Position numbers and translations under genes: made by a program | The notes under the pieces: model-generated | What the model was told of the DNA's origin: nothing | The model's input: the letters and a program-made list of their open reading frames with translations, nothing else | Database searches by the model: none | In this document: one piece after another, positions 51,594 to 60,834 of the stretch | Position numbering within the stretch: position 1 is the first letter of the stretch | Layout of the letters: the number at the start of each line of letters is the position of its first letter | From: CAZEDM01 sp964511075 | GTDB taxonomy: Bacteria > Zixibacteria > MSB-5A5 > RBG-16-43-9 | DNA length: 64,000 nucleotides | NCBI GenBank assembly: GCA_964511075.1 | Contig: CAZEDM010000008.1 | Span: 1-64,000, forward strand | Direction of reading: 5' to 3'

Positions 51594-53135
51594 ATGGATT
51601 CAAAAAATTTATCTTTTGGAAGAGGTATGGGCTTGCTCTCCATTTTATTTGCGCTCGTAGGTTTTATCTATGCCCCGCTTATAATCGCAGATGAGGATCC
51701 AAAAGATGCTGAAAGATCTTCTCAGGAGGAGCAAACTCTTATAGCTCCCGCTGACACCGTTATCTGTGGTGATGTAAATGGAGTTGGAGTTCCACCCTAC
51801 GGGAACCTGACCCTGGCAGACGCCGTTTATCTGTGGAGCTTTCTTTTCAGAGACGGGCCCTCCCCAGTGCCGGACACATGCGTGGGCGATGCAAATGGTG
51901 ATGGTACTGTTAGTGTTACTGACTGGATGGTTCCAATCAAATATCTGTACAAGGATACAGATCCTCCTGTAGATTACTGCTGTGATTCTGCCACACAGAG
52001 ACAGCTTCCAGCCATTCAGGCACCTGGGAATACGGCAGTGTATGCAGATACTTTATATAATTTCATGAGGGTAGAGAATACCGTTGCCAGACCAGGCGCC
52101 CAGGGACACGTGATCAACGTCTATGGTTCGTGGAATGCAGAGCTGGGAGCATACGGTATGGTGTTGCTTTTCGATACCAGCAAGATCGATATAGTTGAGG
52201 TTTCCCCTACGGGGACAGCAGGCGAAGAGGGTATGCTTATTTCCAATTATCTGGGAAATTACTCACCTTTGAAAGCTGCTCTCCATCTGGATAATTACAT
52301 CCCTGCTGACTCGGGCATCTTATTCAAAATCGTGGTTAATGTAAAAGAGACTGCTCCTCTGGGCGAGACAGACCTGATTTTAGTTAACCAGCCTGGAACA
52401 CCGCCTTGGATGTGTGATTATGCTTTGTCTGACGGGATTAATGATATATTTCCAGAATTGATGTCTGGAACATTGAGCATAGAGGTGATCTGCGGTGACA
52501 TTAATGGAGATGGTCTGGTGTCGGCCTCAGATGTGGTATATCTGCTCAATTATCTCTTCAAGGGAGGTTCTCCGCCGCTCTGCGCACCTGGACCTTATCT
52601 TGCCTGTGGAGACGTTAATTCCGATGGCCAGGTATCGATGAGTGATGTTGTCTATCTGATCAGCTATCTTTTCAAAGGGGGACCTCAGCCAGATTGCTCC
52701 TCTCCCATTGGCACTCTTATTCATCACTCTGATTGCAAAGGATTCGCCCTGAGAAGCTCTGTGGACAGTATTTCACCAGATCAGGGCTGTATGGAATATT
52801 ATTATGATGGGGAGGGTATTCTTGAGCTCAGACATATCAATGCAGGATTTAACTGCTGTCCAGATGATATAATAGCGGATATCAGGTTGGAGGGCAATGT
52901 CATCTACATAGAGGAAAGAGAGTCTCTGAGTAACCCGTGTCATTGCCTTTGTCTTTTTGATTTAGACCTCCGGGTCATTAACCTGGAGCCCGGAGAGTAT
53001 GTGATAAGTGTAATAGAACCTTATGTAGCTGAGGATGAGGCGAAATTAGAATTTCCGGTTAGTCTTTCTTTTTCACCTGTAGAGGGGGTATACTGTGTTG
53101 GAAGAAGCAATTACCCCTGGGGCGTCTGGGAATAA
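51594..53135 (+). CDS. secreted protein with two dockerin pairs around a cohesin-like domain
   Basis: This 513-residue exoprotein has a membrane/signal segment at about 12-32. The first dockerin-like pair is at about 60-130 (DVNGVGVPPYGNLTLADAVYL, DANGDGTVSVTDW). A beta-sandwich of cohesin type spans about 150-300 (GMVLLFDTSKIDIVEV, GILFKIVVNVKETAPLG). The second dockerin pair follows (DINGDGLVSASDVVYLLNYL, DVNSDGQVSMSDVVYLISYL), then a tail domain of about 130 residues with several Cys. Cohesin and dockerin in one chain could let copies link together. AAGGAGG precedes the ATG. Confidence 0.85.
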   Translation: MDSKNLSFGRGMGLLSILFALVGFIYAPLIIADEDPKDAERSSQEEQTLIAPADTVICGDVNGVGVPPYGNLTLADAVYLWSFLFRDGPSPVPDTCVGDANGDGTVSVTDWMVPIKYLYKDTDPPVDYCCDSATQRQLPAIQAPGNTAVYADTLYNFMRVENTVARPGAQGHVINVYGSWNAELGAYGMVLLFDTSKIDIVEVSPTGTAGEEGMLISNYLGNYSPLKAALHLDNYIPADSGILFKIVVNVKETAPLGETDLILVNQPGTPPWMCDYALSDGINDIFPELMSGTLSIEVICGDINGDGLVSASDVVYLLNYLFKGGSPPLCAPGPYLACGDVNSDGQVSMSDVVYLISYLFKGGPQPDCSSPIGTLIHHSDCKGFALRSSVDSISPDQGCMEYYYDGEGILELRHINAGFNCCPDDIIADIRLEGNVIYIEERESLSNPCHCLCLFDLDLRVINLEPGEYVISVIEPYVAEDEAKLEFPVSLSFSPVEGVYCVGRSNYPWGVWE

Positions 53136-53181
53136 CTGGATAGGACTACGATGGCAGAAAAAGACATTATATAATTAATTT

Positions 53182-53625
53182 TCAGCTTTTGGTTGCCTGA
53201 CTCGTTTTCAGCACATCCTGAATTCTTTGATCGATATCTTTTTTGGTGAAAGGTTTCTTCATATAAGCCTTTGCTCCAGTCTTAAGCATCTCTTCAACTT
53301 CCTGTGTCCCTACATGGCCGGTAACTCCAATTATCTTAGCGCTTTGATCTAACTCGAGCAATTCCTTGGTTAACTCTATACCATTCATCTCCGGCATGGA
53401 GATATCCGCGAATACGATATCGAACTTTTCCTTTTGATAGATCTCCAGTGCTTTTTTAGCTTCAAAGGTAACGGAGACGCTGTGGCCATCAAACTCCATC
53501 AGCTTTCCCAGGACCTCAGCCACTACTTCCTCATCATCTACCACTAATATTTTTAAAGGCTTTTCTTTCATCGCCCCCACCTGAAAGAGTAGAGATGCAT
53601 CGCAACGCGTCTCCACAAATTTCAT
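53182..53625 (-). CDS. single-domain response regulator (CheY-like)
   Basis: This 147-residue protein is a receiver domain only: KILVVDDEE, phospho-Asp in IVFADISMPEMNG, the Thr/Lys pair in GVTGHVG and MKKPFTKKD. There is no output domain, so it passes phosphate on or acts by binding. ATG 53625 overlaps the stop of the hybrid kinase by 4 bp (ATGA); a second ATG at 53571 gives a more usual receiver N-terminus and has GGTGG upstream. The kinase is its likely partner. Confidence 0.9.
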   Translation of the reverse strand: MKFVETRCDASLLFQVGAMKEKPLKILVVDDEEVVAEVLGKLMEFDGHSVSVTFEAKKALEIYQKEKFDIVFADISMPEMNGIELTKELLELDQSAKIIGVTGHVGTQEVEEMLKTGAKAYMKKPFTKKDIDQRIQDVLKTSQATKS

Positions 53626-56321
53626 TTGCTAAGACTATTATTGTTTATCTGAGAACTCCTTATAAGTCTGGATATTGTCGAACACAGAAGTTCATTTTTA
53701 AAGGGTTTGACCAGAACCTCATCTGCCCCAGCCTCTCTGGCTTTATTCTCTTTTTCTTTCAATATATGTCCTGTTATCGCTATTACCTTCGTATCCTTAT
53801 TCTCGTCCTTGATCGTCTTTATCAGCTCTATCCCATCCATATCCGGCATGGCTATGTCTGATAATACTAAATCAAACCTGTCTTTCCTTATATGTTCTAA
53901 TCCTTCTTTAGCTTTCAGAAAAGCTCTTACCTTATGTCCTCTGGACTCCAGGAACTTCTTCAGACCAAAGGATATGGCTTTCTCATCATCCACCAGTAAT
54001 ATCTTCAATTTCCCCTCGCTCTCCCCGGAGGATTCCATCTCAGTATGCCGAATAGATCCGCAGGGTAGATTTTTGGAGACCGGAATTGATAGGGTGAACC
54101 TGGTCCCTTTACCTACCTCTGATGCTACCTCAATCTTCCCTTTATATCCGTCTATTATCCCATAGGAGAGGAAAAGGCCCAGGCCGGTTCCGGGGATATC
54201 GCCTTTGCCCAGAGCTCCCTTGGTGGTAACGAAAGGCTCAAAGATTTTCCCTTTTATCTTTTCTGGGATGCCGCAACCCGTGTCCTGGAAGATGATTTGA
54301 ATATTCTCTCCAACTGGCTCAGCCTGTATGATTAATTTACCTCCTTTTTCTCTCATCGCATCCCGGGCATTGGTAACCATATTTAAGAAGACCTCAGACA
54401 GCTGACCCGCATCACAGCATATCTTGGGCAAGGGCTTGAAATTCTCCACTATATGGATATTAAGCTTCTCCAGCTCTCGTCGGGTGATGGCTAAAACGCT
54501 TTTCAAGGGTTCGGTTACATCTATTAGCTCCTTCTTTGCTTCCTGGTTGCGTGAGAAAGCCAGAAGGTTTCGGGTTATGCTGGAGGCACGATAAGAGTTA
54601 TCCGCGATAACCTTAAAACATTTCTTAATCTGCTCGAGCTCATCAGTAATTAATCCTAATTCTGCATTAGCCAGCATGCCGGCTAAGATATTATTGAACT
54701 CATGTGCAATGCCATAAGCTAAGGTTCCCACCGCGGCTAATTTCTCGGTCCGGATTAATTGCTGCTGGAGCTGTTTTCTTTCAGTTATGTCTCGAATAAT
54801 ACCAAAAGTAGCAGTTAGTACCCCATCCTTGTCAAACCAGGGTGCGGCAGTTAAAAGAAGATAGCGTCTTTCTCCTTTGGCAGTGATGATCTCTATCTCA
54901 TAAGAGCCTTTTTCTCCTGTATGACGTCTTTTTGTCTGTTCTCGTATAAATTCAAACTGTTCTGAAGAAGTGAAATCTTTAAAATTTCTTCCGACTAGTC
55001 CCCCTTCTGGAACTCCGAAGATTTTCTCGGCGGAGGGGTTAGCAAAGATGAAATTCTCCTCCAGGTCGGCAGTAGCAATGCCCTCACCCTGATTTTCAAT
55101 CAGGAGCCGGTATTTTTTCTCGCTTTCCCGTAGAGCTTCCTCAGCTCTCCTGAGATTGGAGATATCAATAAAGCTCTCTATCAGATAACCTTTGCCTTTA
55201 CGGGTTATGGGAACCACACTTTTCAGTATAGGTATTTCATCCTTGTTGATATTGAGCAATACCCGTTCCGAGCTGTCCACTTCCTGCCAGAGGTCGGTTA
55301 TGGGGCACTTTCCCACCTCCGCAGGACAGACGAAGTTGTGACAGATACGACCGACGAGTTCCTCTTTGGATTCACCAATCATCTCCACAGCATAGGAATT
55401 TGCATCAACGATCGTATGTGTTTCCGGATCTATGGCTATGATACCGGCATGGATTGAATCCAATAAGATCTTTAGATATTCTTCATTTTCCCTTAATTCC
55501 TCTTCTGCTTTCCTTCGCTCTGAGATATCTGTGAAGAAGCCAACACTACATTCTTTGCCGTTCATGCTAACTTTTGCGGAGCTGACATCCACATATATTA
55601 TATTTCCATCTTTTCTTAAACAGGGTAGATTCTCACATAAGGTCTTCTCTCCTCTTGCCTGGGCTTCAAATTCAGAGATAACATACTCCAACTTTTCCCT
55701 GGGGTGAATGTCAGCCACGCTCATTCGTTTTAATTCATCTTCAGTGTACCCTAAAATTCTACATATTGCCGGATTGGCATACTTAAACTCTTTGGTCTGG
55801 ATGTCAGCCACAAGTATCCCCTCAGCTGTCCCCTCAAATAACGCCCGGTATCTCTGCTCAGATTCTCTTAATGTCTCCTCTGCTTTCTTTCGCTCGGTGA
55901 TGTCCCAAAAAATGCCCAATACGCCAATAGTGTTCCCCTTTTCATCTTTGATAGGCGTTTTGACGGTATGAACAAATACTGCCTGACCCTCCTGAAGATA
56001 TTCCTCTTCTAAATCCTCTGTCTTACCGGTTTGCATAATCCTTTTGTCGTCTGCTCTGTATTTCTCAGCCAATCCCTTGGGAAAAAAATCATAATCTGTC
56101 TTACCGGTAATCTCATTGGGCAGTATTTTTAAATCCCGAGCGTAGTTCTCATTGCAGGATACATAAATTAAATTCTTATCTTTGAAAAATATCTTCTGCG
56201 GAAGATTTTCAAGTAATGTTCTATACTTGCTCTCGCTTGTTCGTAGCGCCTCCTCTACCTTTTTGCGCTCTGTGATGTCCGTTTCCCCCCCTGCGAGATT
56301 TTCCCTGTTCTTCTTGCTCAT
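53622..56321 (-). CDS. multi-PAS hybrid histidine kinase with C-terminal receiver
   Basis: This 899-residue protein has no membrane segment. Four PAS/PAC units lie at about 22-145, 147-268, 272-392 and 394-517, each ending DITERK-like. The third is Cys-rich (ICHNFVCPAEVGKCPITD) and could hold metal or a redox centre. HisKA follows (AYGIAHEFNNILAGM), then GHKL (MVTNARDAM, FQDTGCGIPE, GTGLGLFLSYGI) and a receiver (VDDEKAI, VLSDIAMPDMDG, VKPFKNE). The N-terminus (GGETDITERKK) looks like the tail of a lost fifth PAS, though AGGGGAG before ATG 56321 supports this start. A phosphorelay to the CheY-like protein is likely. Confidence 0.92.
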   Translation of the reverse strand: MSKKNRENLAGGETDITERKKVEEALRTSESKYRTLLENLPQKIFFKDKNLIYVSCNENYARDLKILPNEITGKTDYDFFPKGLAEKYRADDKRIMQTGKTEDLEEEYLQEGQAVFVHTVKTPIKDEKGNTIGVLGIFWDITERKKAEETLRESEQRYRALFEGTAEGILVADIQTKEFKYANPAICRILGYTEDELKRMSVADIHPREKLEYVISEFEAQARGEKTLCENLPCLRKDGNIIYVDVSSAKVSMNGKECSVGFFTDISERRKAEEELRENEEYLKILLDSIHAGIIAIDPETHTIVDANSYAVEMIGESKEELVGRICHNFVCPAEVGKCPITDLWQEVDSSERVLLNINKDEIPILKSVVPITRKGKGYLIESFIDISNLRRAEEALRESEKKYRLLIENQGEGIATADLEENFIFANPSAEKIFGVPEGGLVGRNFKDFTSSEQFEFIREQTKRRHTGEKGSYEIEIITAKGERRYLLLTAAPWFDKDGVLTATFGIIRDITERKQLQQQLIRTEKLAAVGTLAYGIAHEFNNILAGMLANAELGLITDELEQIKKCFKVIADNSYRASSITRNLLAFSRNQEAKKELIDVTEPLKSVLAITRRELEKLNIHIVENFKPLPKICCDAGQLSEVFLNMVTNARDAMREKGGKLIIQAEPVGENIQIIFQDTGCGIPEKIKGKIFEPFVTTKGALGKGDIPGTGLGLFLSYGIIDGYKGKIEVASEVGKGTRFTLSIPVSKNLPCGSIRHTEMESSGESEGKLKILLVDDEKAISFGLKKFLESRGHKVRAFLKAKEGLEHIRKDRFDLVLSDIAMPDMDGIELIKTIKDENKDTKVIAITGHILKEKENKAREAGADEVLVKPFKNELLCSTISRLIRSSQINNNSLSK

Positions 56322-56816
56322 CAGGCTATGCTCCCCTTATCTTTCTCTCTTTAGCGTTCCTAATTTTTTTCTAATCTCTCAAATTCGAGCCATTTAAGAT
56401 AATTCTCAAATATCATCTGACAGATAGAAGAGTTTTTTCCTCTGTAGAAGAAAATATGCGAAAAGAGGCTCCAACATATATCTCTTCTCAGTTTATTATA
56501 CCTCAGGCTATACCCTTATCAGGTTTTTCGAAAGGGTATAACCACTATACCTGAAAAGACTTAATAGGATCTACTGTGTAAGACTTCGATTGATAAGATT
56601 GACAAATTGCCCCCCGTTTTTTAAGATAAATAAGATCACGGCATTCTTCTTTATTTATCGGAATTATGAAGAATAAGATTAGCTAACTCCGTTTGTGAAA
56701 AGAACATCCGGAATGAACTGCAGAGAGCATTTTGAAAAAGCAGGAACGGCTTTCAAACCCGTGCCTACAGATTTCAACCTAACCCTGACCCACTCCTAAG
56801 GGGAGAGGGGATGACA
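56322..56816 (-). other. intergenic region with hairpin and dispersed repeat
   Basis: These 495 bp hold no gene. TATACCCTT (56509-56517) pairs with AAGGGTATA (56532-56540). Near 56779-56812 there is a weak member of the CCCTCTCC palindrome family (aaccctgaccc, CTCC-taag-GGGAG). Confidence 0.4.
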
Positions 56817-58064
56817 TTACAATCCGTATTTCTCTATAATCTCTTTCTTCTTCTTTCCCAGGATATCGTATTTCCCGCCAATCCTGGTAAAGGCTTCGAT
56901 GGCTCTATCTAAGTGCTCTTTCTCGTGGTCGGCGGAGAGCTGGACCCTGATTCTTGCCTCACCTCTGGGAACAACCGGGAAGAAGAATCCAATCACATAG
57001 ATGCCCTCATAATATAAGTCCTTAGCGAAATCAGATGCCAGCTTTGCATTGTAAAGCATTATGGGAACAATTGGATGAGTACCCTCCTTGATGTCAAAGC
57101 CAGCCTCGGTCATCTTTTTTCTGAAATAGAGGGTATTGTTCTCCAACTTATCCCTTCTCTCGGTGGTTTTGGAGATGAGGTCTAAGACCTTGCTGGCAGC
57201 AGAGACGATCACCGGAGGGACTGTATTGGAGAAAAGATAAGGTCTGGCTCTCTGACGCAGTAAATCCACTATTTCCTTTCTACCGCTGACACCGCCGCCT
57301 GAAGCACCTCCCAAGGCTTTGCCCAGGGTGGTGGTGATTATGTCAATTCTACCTACTACCCCGCAATGCTCGTGTGTCCCCCTGCCGGTCTTTCCCATAA
57401 AGCCGGTGGAATGAGAATCGTCCACCAAGACCATAGCGTCATATTTATCCGCCAGCTCGCAGATCTGATCCAGTTTAGCGATATCCCCATCCATAGAGAA
57501 AACACCATCAGTTATAATCATCCTGAAACGGTTATCCTGGGTATCTTTTAGCTTTTCCTCCAGGTGCTCCATATTGGAGTGCTTATAAATATATTGTTGT
57601 GCCTTGCAAAGCCTCATCCCGTCCACAATTGAGGCGTGGACCAATTTATCTGCAATCATAGCATCTTCTCTGTCCAGGAGCACATCAAAAACCCCGGCAT
57701 TGGCATCCATACAGGAGGGGAAAAGGATGGTATCCTCTGTGCCCAAGAACTCGCTTAATTTTCTTTCCAGCTCACGGTGAACATCCTGGGTTCCGCAGAT
57801 AAACCTGACTGAGGACATACCATAACCCCTGTCATCCAAGCCCTGATGTGCTGCCCTGATCACATCCGGATGGCTGGAAAGTCCCAGATAGTTATTGGCA
57901 CAGAAATTAATTACCTCTTTTTCCGGAGCTCCTTCCGGAAACTCCACCTTGATATCCGCCCCCTGAGGAGAATGAATATACCTTTCCTCTTTGCTCAGAC
58001 CCGCTTCTTTAATCCCCTTTAGCTCGTTTTGATAGAAATCTTTTGACTTACTACTATATGCCAT
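56817..58064 (-). CDS. Kbl-type alpha-oxoamine synthase (glycine C-acetyltransferase-like)
   Basis: This 415-residue PLP enzyme of the Kbl/BioF/SPT family condenses an amino acid with an acyl thioester and releases CO2. The signatures GYGMSSVRFICGTQD and PVVPRGEARIRVQLSADHE are those of Kbl (glycine + acetyl-CoA to 2-amino-3-ketobutyrate). The PLP lysine is in TTLGKALGGASGG, and VLVDDSHSTG binds the ring. A 16-residue basic tail (ILGKKKKEIIEKYGL) is extra. No threonine dehydrogenase (tdh), the usual partner, is beside it; instead an acyl carrier protein and an acyl-CoA ligase precede it. Sphingolipid-type or other amino-ketone synthesis with an ACP-bound acyl is an alternative reading. Confidence 0.82.
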   Translation of the reverse strand: MAYSSKSKDFYQNELKGIKEAGLSKEERYIHSPQGADIKVEFPEGAPEKEVINFCANNYLGLSSHPDVIRAAHQGLDDRGYGMSSVRFICGTQDVHRELERKLSEFLGTEDTILFPSCMDANAGVFDVLLDREDAMIADKLVHASIVDGMRLCKAQQYIYKHSNMEHLEEKLKDTQDNRFRMIITDGVFSMDGDIAKLDQICELADKYDAMVLVDDSHSTGFMGKTGRGTHEHCGVVGRIDIITTTLGKALGGASGGGVSGRKEIVDLLRQRARPYLFSNTVPPVIVSAASKVLDLISKTTERRDKLENNTLYFRKKMTEAGFDIKEGTHPIVPIMLYNAKLASDFAKDLYYEGIYVIGFFFPVVPRGEARIRVQLSADHEKEHLDRAIEAFTRIGGKYDILGKKKKEIIEKYGL

Positions 58065-58196
58065 AAAACCTCCTGCAGAATTCTTGATAAAATCATCTTT
58101 TAAAAAGCTTATCGGAGTACAAATCTTTAGAGTTGCCAGAATTATTTTGTGGGGATTAGAGGCAAAGCTAAAGCTTTACACTCCATACTTTCCTCT

Positions 58197-58448
58197 TTAT
58201 ATCTTCACAAACTCCTTGAGTAGAATAACGATTTTATTTACCGTATCAAAAGTTTCCGGCGTTGCCTTGGCATCCGGTATCTGGATTTTGTATTTTTTCT
58301 CCAGAAAAGTTTTCAAAGAAACCATAGAGAAAGAATCCACTATGCCGGAGGAGATCAAAGGGGTGTCCTCCTTGACCTCCATATCGCTATCCTCTTCCAG
58401 AAACTCTTTTTTTACATAATCGATGATGATTTTTTTTGCATCTTCCAT
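58197..58448 (-). CDS. acyl carrier protein
   Basis: This 83-residue acidic helical protein has the phosphopantetheine site at the Ser of GIVDSFSMVSL (about residue 39) and the usual four-helix layout. AAAGGAG lies 6 bp before the ATG. It is a dedicated rather than the fatty-acid-synthesis ACP, since no fab genes are near. It lies between the ligase and the alpha-oxoamine synthase, which suggests that it carries the acyl or aminoacyl group between them. Confidence 0.88.
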   Translation of the reverse strand: MEDAKKIIIDYVKKEFLEEDSDMEVKEDTPLISSGIVDSFSMVSLKTFLEKKYKIQIPDAKATPETFDTVNKIVILLKEFVKI

Positions 58449-58477
58449 CTGTTACTCCTTTCTGCCTGTGTATTATC

Positions 58478-58586
58478 GTAGTGCGATCCTGCTTGTCCCG
58501 CAGTAAGCGGGATTAGGGTCGCTTCAGGCGAGGCTGAAAGTCTTCGCCAGGATCCTGTGGACAAGACCTTGACGGCCTCGCACTAC
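58478..58586. repeat. 109-bp multi-branched palindromic element
   Basis: The outer arms GTAGTGCGA (58478-58486) / TCGCACTAC (58578-58586) enclose a second pair CTTGTCC/GGACAAG. Inside are two hairpins, CCCGC-agtaa-GCGGG and CTTCAG-gcgag-GCTGAAAG. It is a cloverleaf-like structure, as in large REP/MITE elements. The arm motif GTCGCACTAC also occurs at 12851-12860. Confidence 0.7.
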
Positions 58587-58589
58587 AGG

Positions 58590-60290
58590 TCAATCGTTTT
58601 CCAAGGTTGATAAATCCCCAACCGGCTCGCCTCTTTCCTGTGCCCGAAGCAGGCGCCGCATGATCTTTCCGCTTCTGGTTTTGGGCAGAGATTCAACAAA
58701 CTCTATCTCCTGGGGCATTGCCAAAGGGGACAGTCTCTTACGGATGAAGTTCATAATATCCAATTCCAGGTCATCCGATTTTTCAAAGCCCGGTTTTAAA
58801 GCTACAAAGGCCTTGACCACCTCCATATTTATTGGATCTGGTTTCCCAATAGCGGCTGATTCTGCTACTGCCTGATGCTCTAAAAGGGCAGATTCCACCT
58901 CAAAGGGGCTGACCAGGTGTCCGGCAGTATTAATGACATCATCATCCCTTCCCACAAACCAGAAATACCCATCCTTGTCGATGCTGGACCTGTCTCCAGT
59001 CAGATACCAGCCGTTTTTAAATTTACTCTCATAGGTAAGGGGGTTATTCCAGTAAGCCCTGAACATAGAGGGCCAGCCCGGTTTAAGGGCAATCAAACCC
59101 ACAGAGCCAATTTTATTGATAGGATTGTAGCTGGAGTCAAGCACAGTTGCCACAATTCCGGGAAAAGGTTTGCCCATGGAGCCGGGACGAACCTCCATCC
59201 CAGGGTAATTCGAGATGACAATAGCACCGGTCTCGGTCTGCCAGTAAGTATCATGGAAAGGAAGTCCGTAAACCTTCTTGGACCATATGACTGCTTCCGC
59301 ATTCAATGGTTCCCCTACGCTGCATAGATGTCTTAAAGAGGACAGGTCAAACCTCTTCACAATCTCCTCTCCTCCCTTCATCAGAAGCCTTATGGCGGTA
59401 GGAGCGGAATACCAAACTGTTATCTTATGCCTCTGGATTAAACCATACCATTTCTCCGGCTGGAACCCGCTATCCAGGACCACCTGGGTGATACCCAGGC
59501 TCCACGGTCCAATAATTCCATAGGAGGTGCCGGTAACCCAGCCCGGGTCTGCAGTACACCAGTAGATATCATCAGCTCCTAAATCCAGGCACCATTTCGT
59601 AGTTAAAGATTGCGCCAGTATAGAGTAGTGGACATGCAGAGCTCCTTTGGGTTTTCCAGTCGTGCCTGAGGTATAATGCAGAACCGAGGGTGTCTCAAAA
59701 GTGGTGGGGAAGATGTCAAACTCCTCCACCCTGTGAGCTTTTCTGACTGAATATGCTATCTCCTTTTCCTGAGGTTTGAAATTTTCATCATCCGTGGCAA
59801 TGATGATCTTCTTGAGCTCAGGCAGCTGGTTTTTTATCCTCCTTATCCTTTTAATAAGTTTTGGAATGGTAACTATTGCAGAGGCTTTGCCATCTTCCAG
59901 ACGGGTTAAAAGGGAATCCTCCCCAAAGGCTGAGAATAGTGGTGCTACTATTCCGCCCATCTTCAAGGTTCCCAGAAAAGAGAAATATAGGTCCGGCACC
60001 CGGTCCATAAAAACGAAGACCCTTTCTCCTTCTCTGATTCCTAAATCCCTTAGAAGCCGGGCGTAATTATTAGAGTAGACCCTCAGATCATCAAAGGTGA
60101 ATCTCTGTACCTCTCTGGTATACCCCTCCCAGATCATGGCAGGCTTTTTTCCATTTCCCTGCTGGCAGATTCTGTCTGAACAGTAATAACCGATATTAAA
60201 GGGTAAGTCCTCTTTATAGCCTAATTCCTTCAGGGCAAATGGCCACTCAAAGTTTTTATATCTTTGATCATAAGAACCTATGTTGCTCAT
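58590..60290 (-). CDS. acetyl-CoA synthetase-like acyl-CoA ligase (AcsA type)
   Basis: This 566-residue adenylating enzyme activates a carboxylate with ATP and transfers it to CoA (or to an ACP). A3 motif YTSGTTGKPKGALH; TADPGWVTGTSYGI and YWQTETGAI are acetate-CoA ligase features; GWYLTGDRSSID and the catalytic Lys in PKTRSGKIMRRLLRA are present. I chose ATG 60290 with AAGGAG upstream; 19 more in-frame codons exist. The ACP and Kbl-type genes follow, so it may feed acetyl or another acyl to them. The reaction partner (CoA or the ACP) is not decided by sequence. Confidence 0.88.
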   Translation of the reverse strand: MSNIGSYDQRYKNFEWPFALKELGYKEDLPFNIGYYCSDRICQQGNGKKPAMIWEGYTREVQRFTFDDLRVYSNNYARLLRDLGIREGERVFVFMDRVPDLYFSFLGTLKMGGIVAPLFSAFGEDSLLTRLEDGKASAIVTIPKLIKRIRRIKNQLPELKKIIIATDDENFKPQEKEIAYSVRKAHRVEEFDIFPTTFETPSVLHYTSGTTGKPKGALHVHYSILAQSLTTKWCLDLGADDIYWCTADPGWVTGTSYGIIGPWSLGITQVVLDSGFQPEKWYGLIQRHKITVWYSAPTAIRLLMKGGEEIVKRFDLSSLRHLCSVGEPLNAEAVIWSKKVYGLPFHDTYWQTETGAIVISNYPGMEVRPGSMGKPFPGIVATVLDSSYNPINKIGSVGLIALKPGWPSMFRAYWNNPLTYESKFKNGWYLTGDRSSIDKDGYFWFVGRDDDVINTAGHLVSPFEVESALLEHQAVAESAAIGKPDPINMEVVKAFVALKPGFEKSDDLELDIMNFIRKRLSPLAMPQEIEFVESLPKTRSGKIMRRLLRAQERGEPVGDLSTLEND

Positions 60291-60834
60291 TAGAATGACT
60301 CCTTCTTTCCTGAATAGTGTGCTTAAAAAACGTGGAAAAGATAACATCTTAAGAGGATTTTAGCAAGTCAAAAAACGGGTAGAATGCGGTTATCTTAGAT
60401 TATCTACCATTCACTATGAACCATAAACCAAAAAAATCCCCCAGGGGAAGAAAAGCTTTTCTGAGGATGTACGAGATTGAACTACCACCCGCCTGCTCAA
60501 AAGGCAGATACTCGTATTGTTAGACTATGCTTTTGCAGATTACAGGTTAAGACACAAAAAACTTGAATTTCAAAAAAAGGAGCTCCTTTTTTCTCCTATT
60601 AGGTTCACTTCGGCGTAGAAGACTTTACAGCCCCTCGTCCTATAGATCTTTTTCTAAGATAAACTTTTAGTGTCGTTTACCAAAAGATTATTTCATCCTC
60701 ATTTATTCTGGGTGGCTCGATTCAAATCATGCCTCTTTTGAGAAATAAAGATAAAGTTGTGCTGCTCTTTGGATAGGATCAAACAGGGAGGTGCCCGGTT
60801 CCTCTTTACTTTCTCTGCTTCTCGTAAAGTAAAT
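60291..60834 (-). other. intergenic region between the redox and ligase genes
   Basis: These 544 bp hold no gene. A perfect 20-bp palindrome of A6-GGAGCTCC-T6 type lies at 60573-60592 and may help end the redox operon. A decayed tRNA-like segment lies at about 60470-60530 on the minus strand; I do not call it. Confidence 0.4.

Noticed and set aside
44217..53135. Cellulosome locus because of dockerins and a cohesin-like domain
   Set aside because: No glycoside hydrolase or carbohydrate-binding module is present; dockerins in FCB genomes are often on other proteins.
60470..60530. tRNA-like sequence on the minus strand (anticodon-like arm TCTGC-CTTTTGA-GCAGG and a TTCAATC T-loop)
   Set aside because: The D arm, T stem and acceptor stem do not pair; at most a decayed tRNA.
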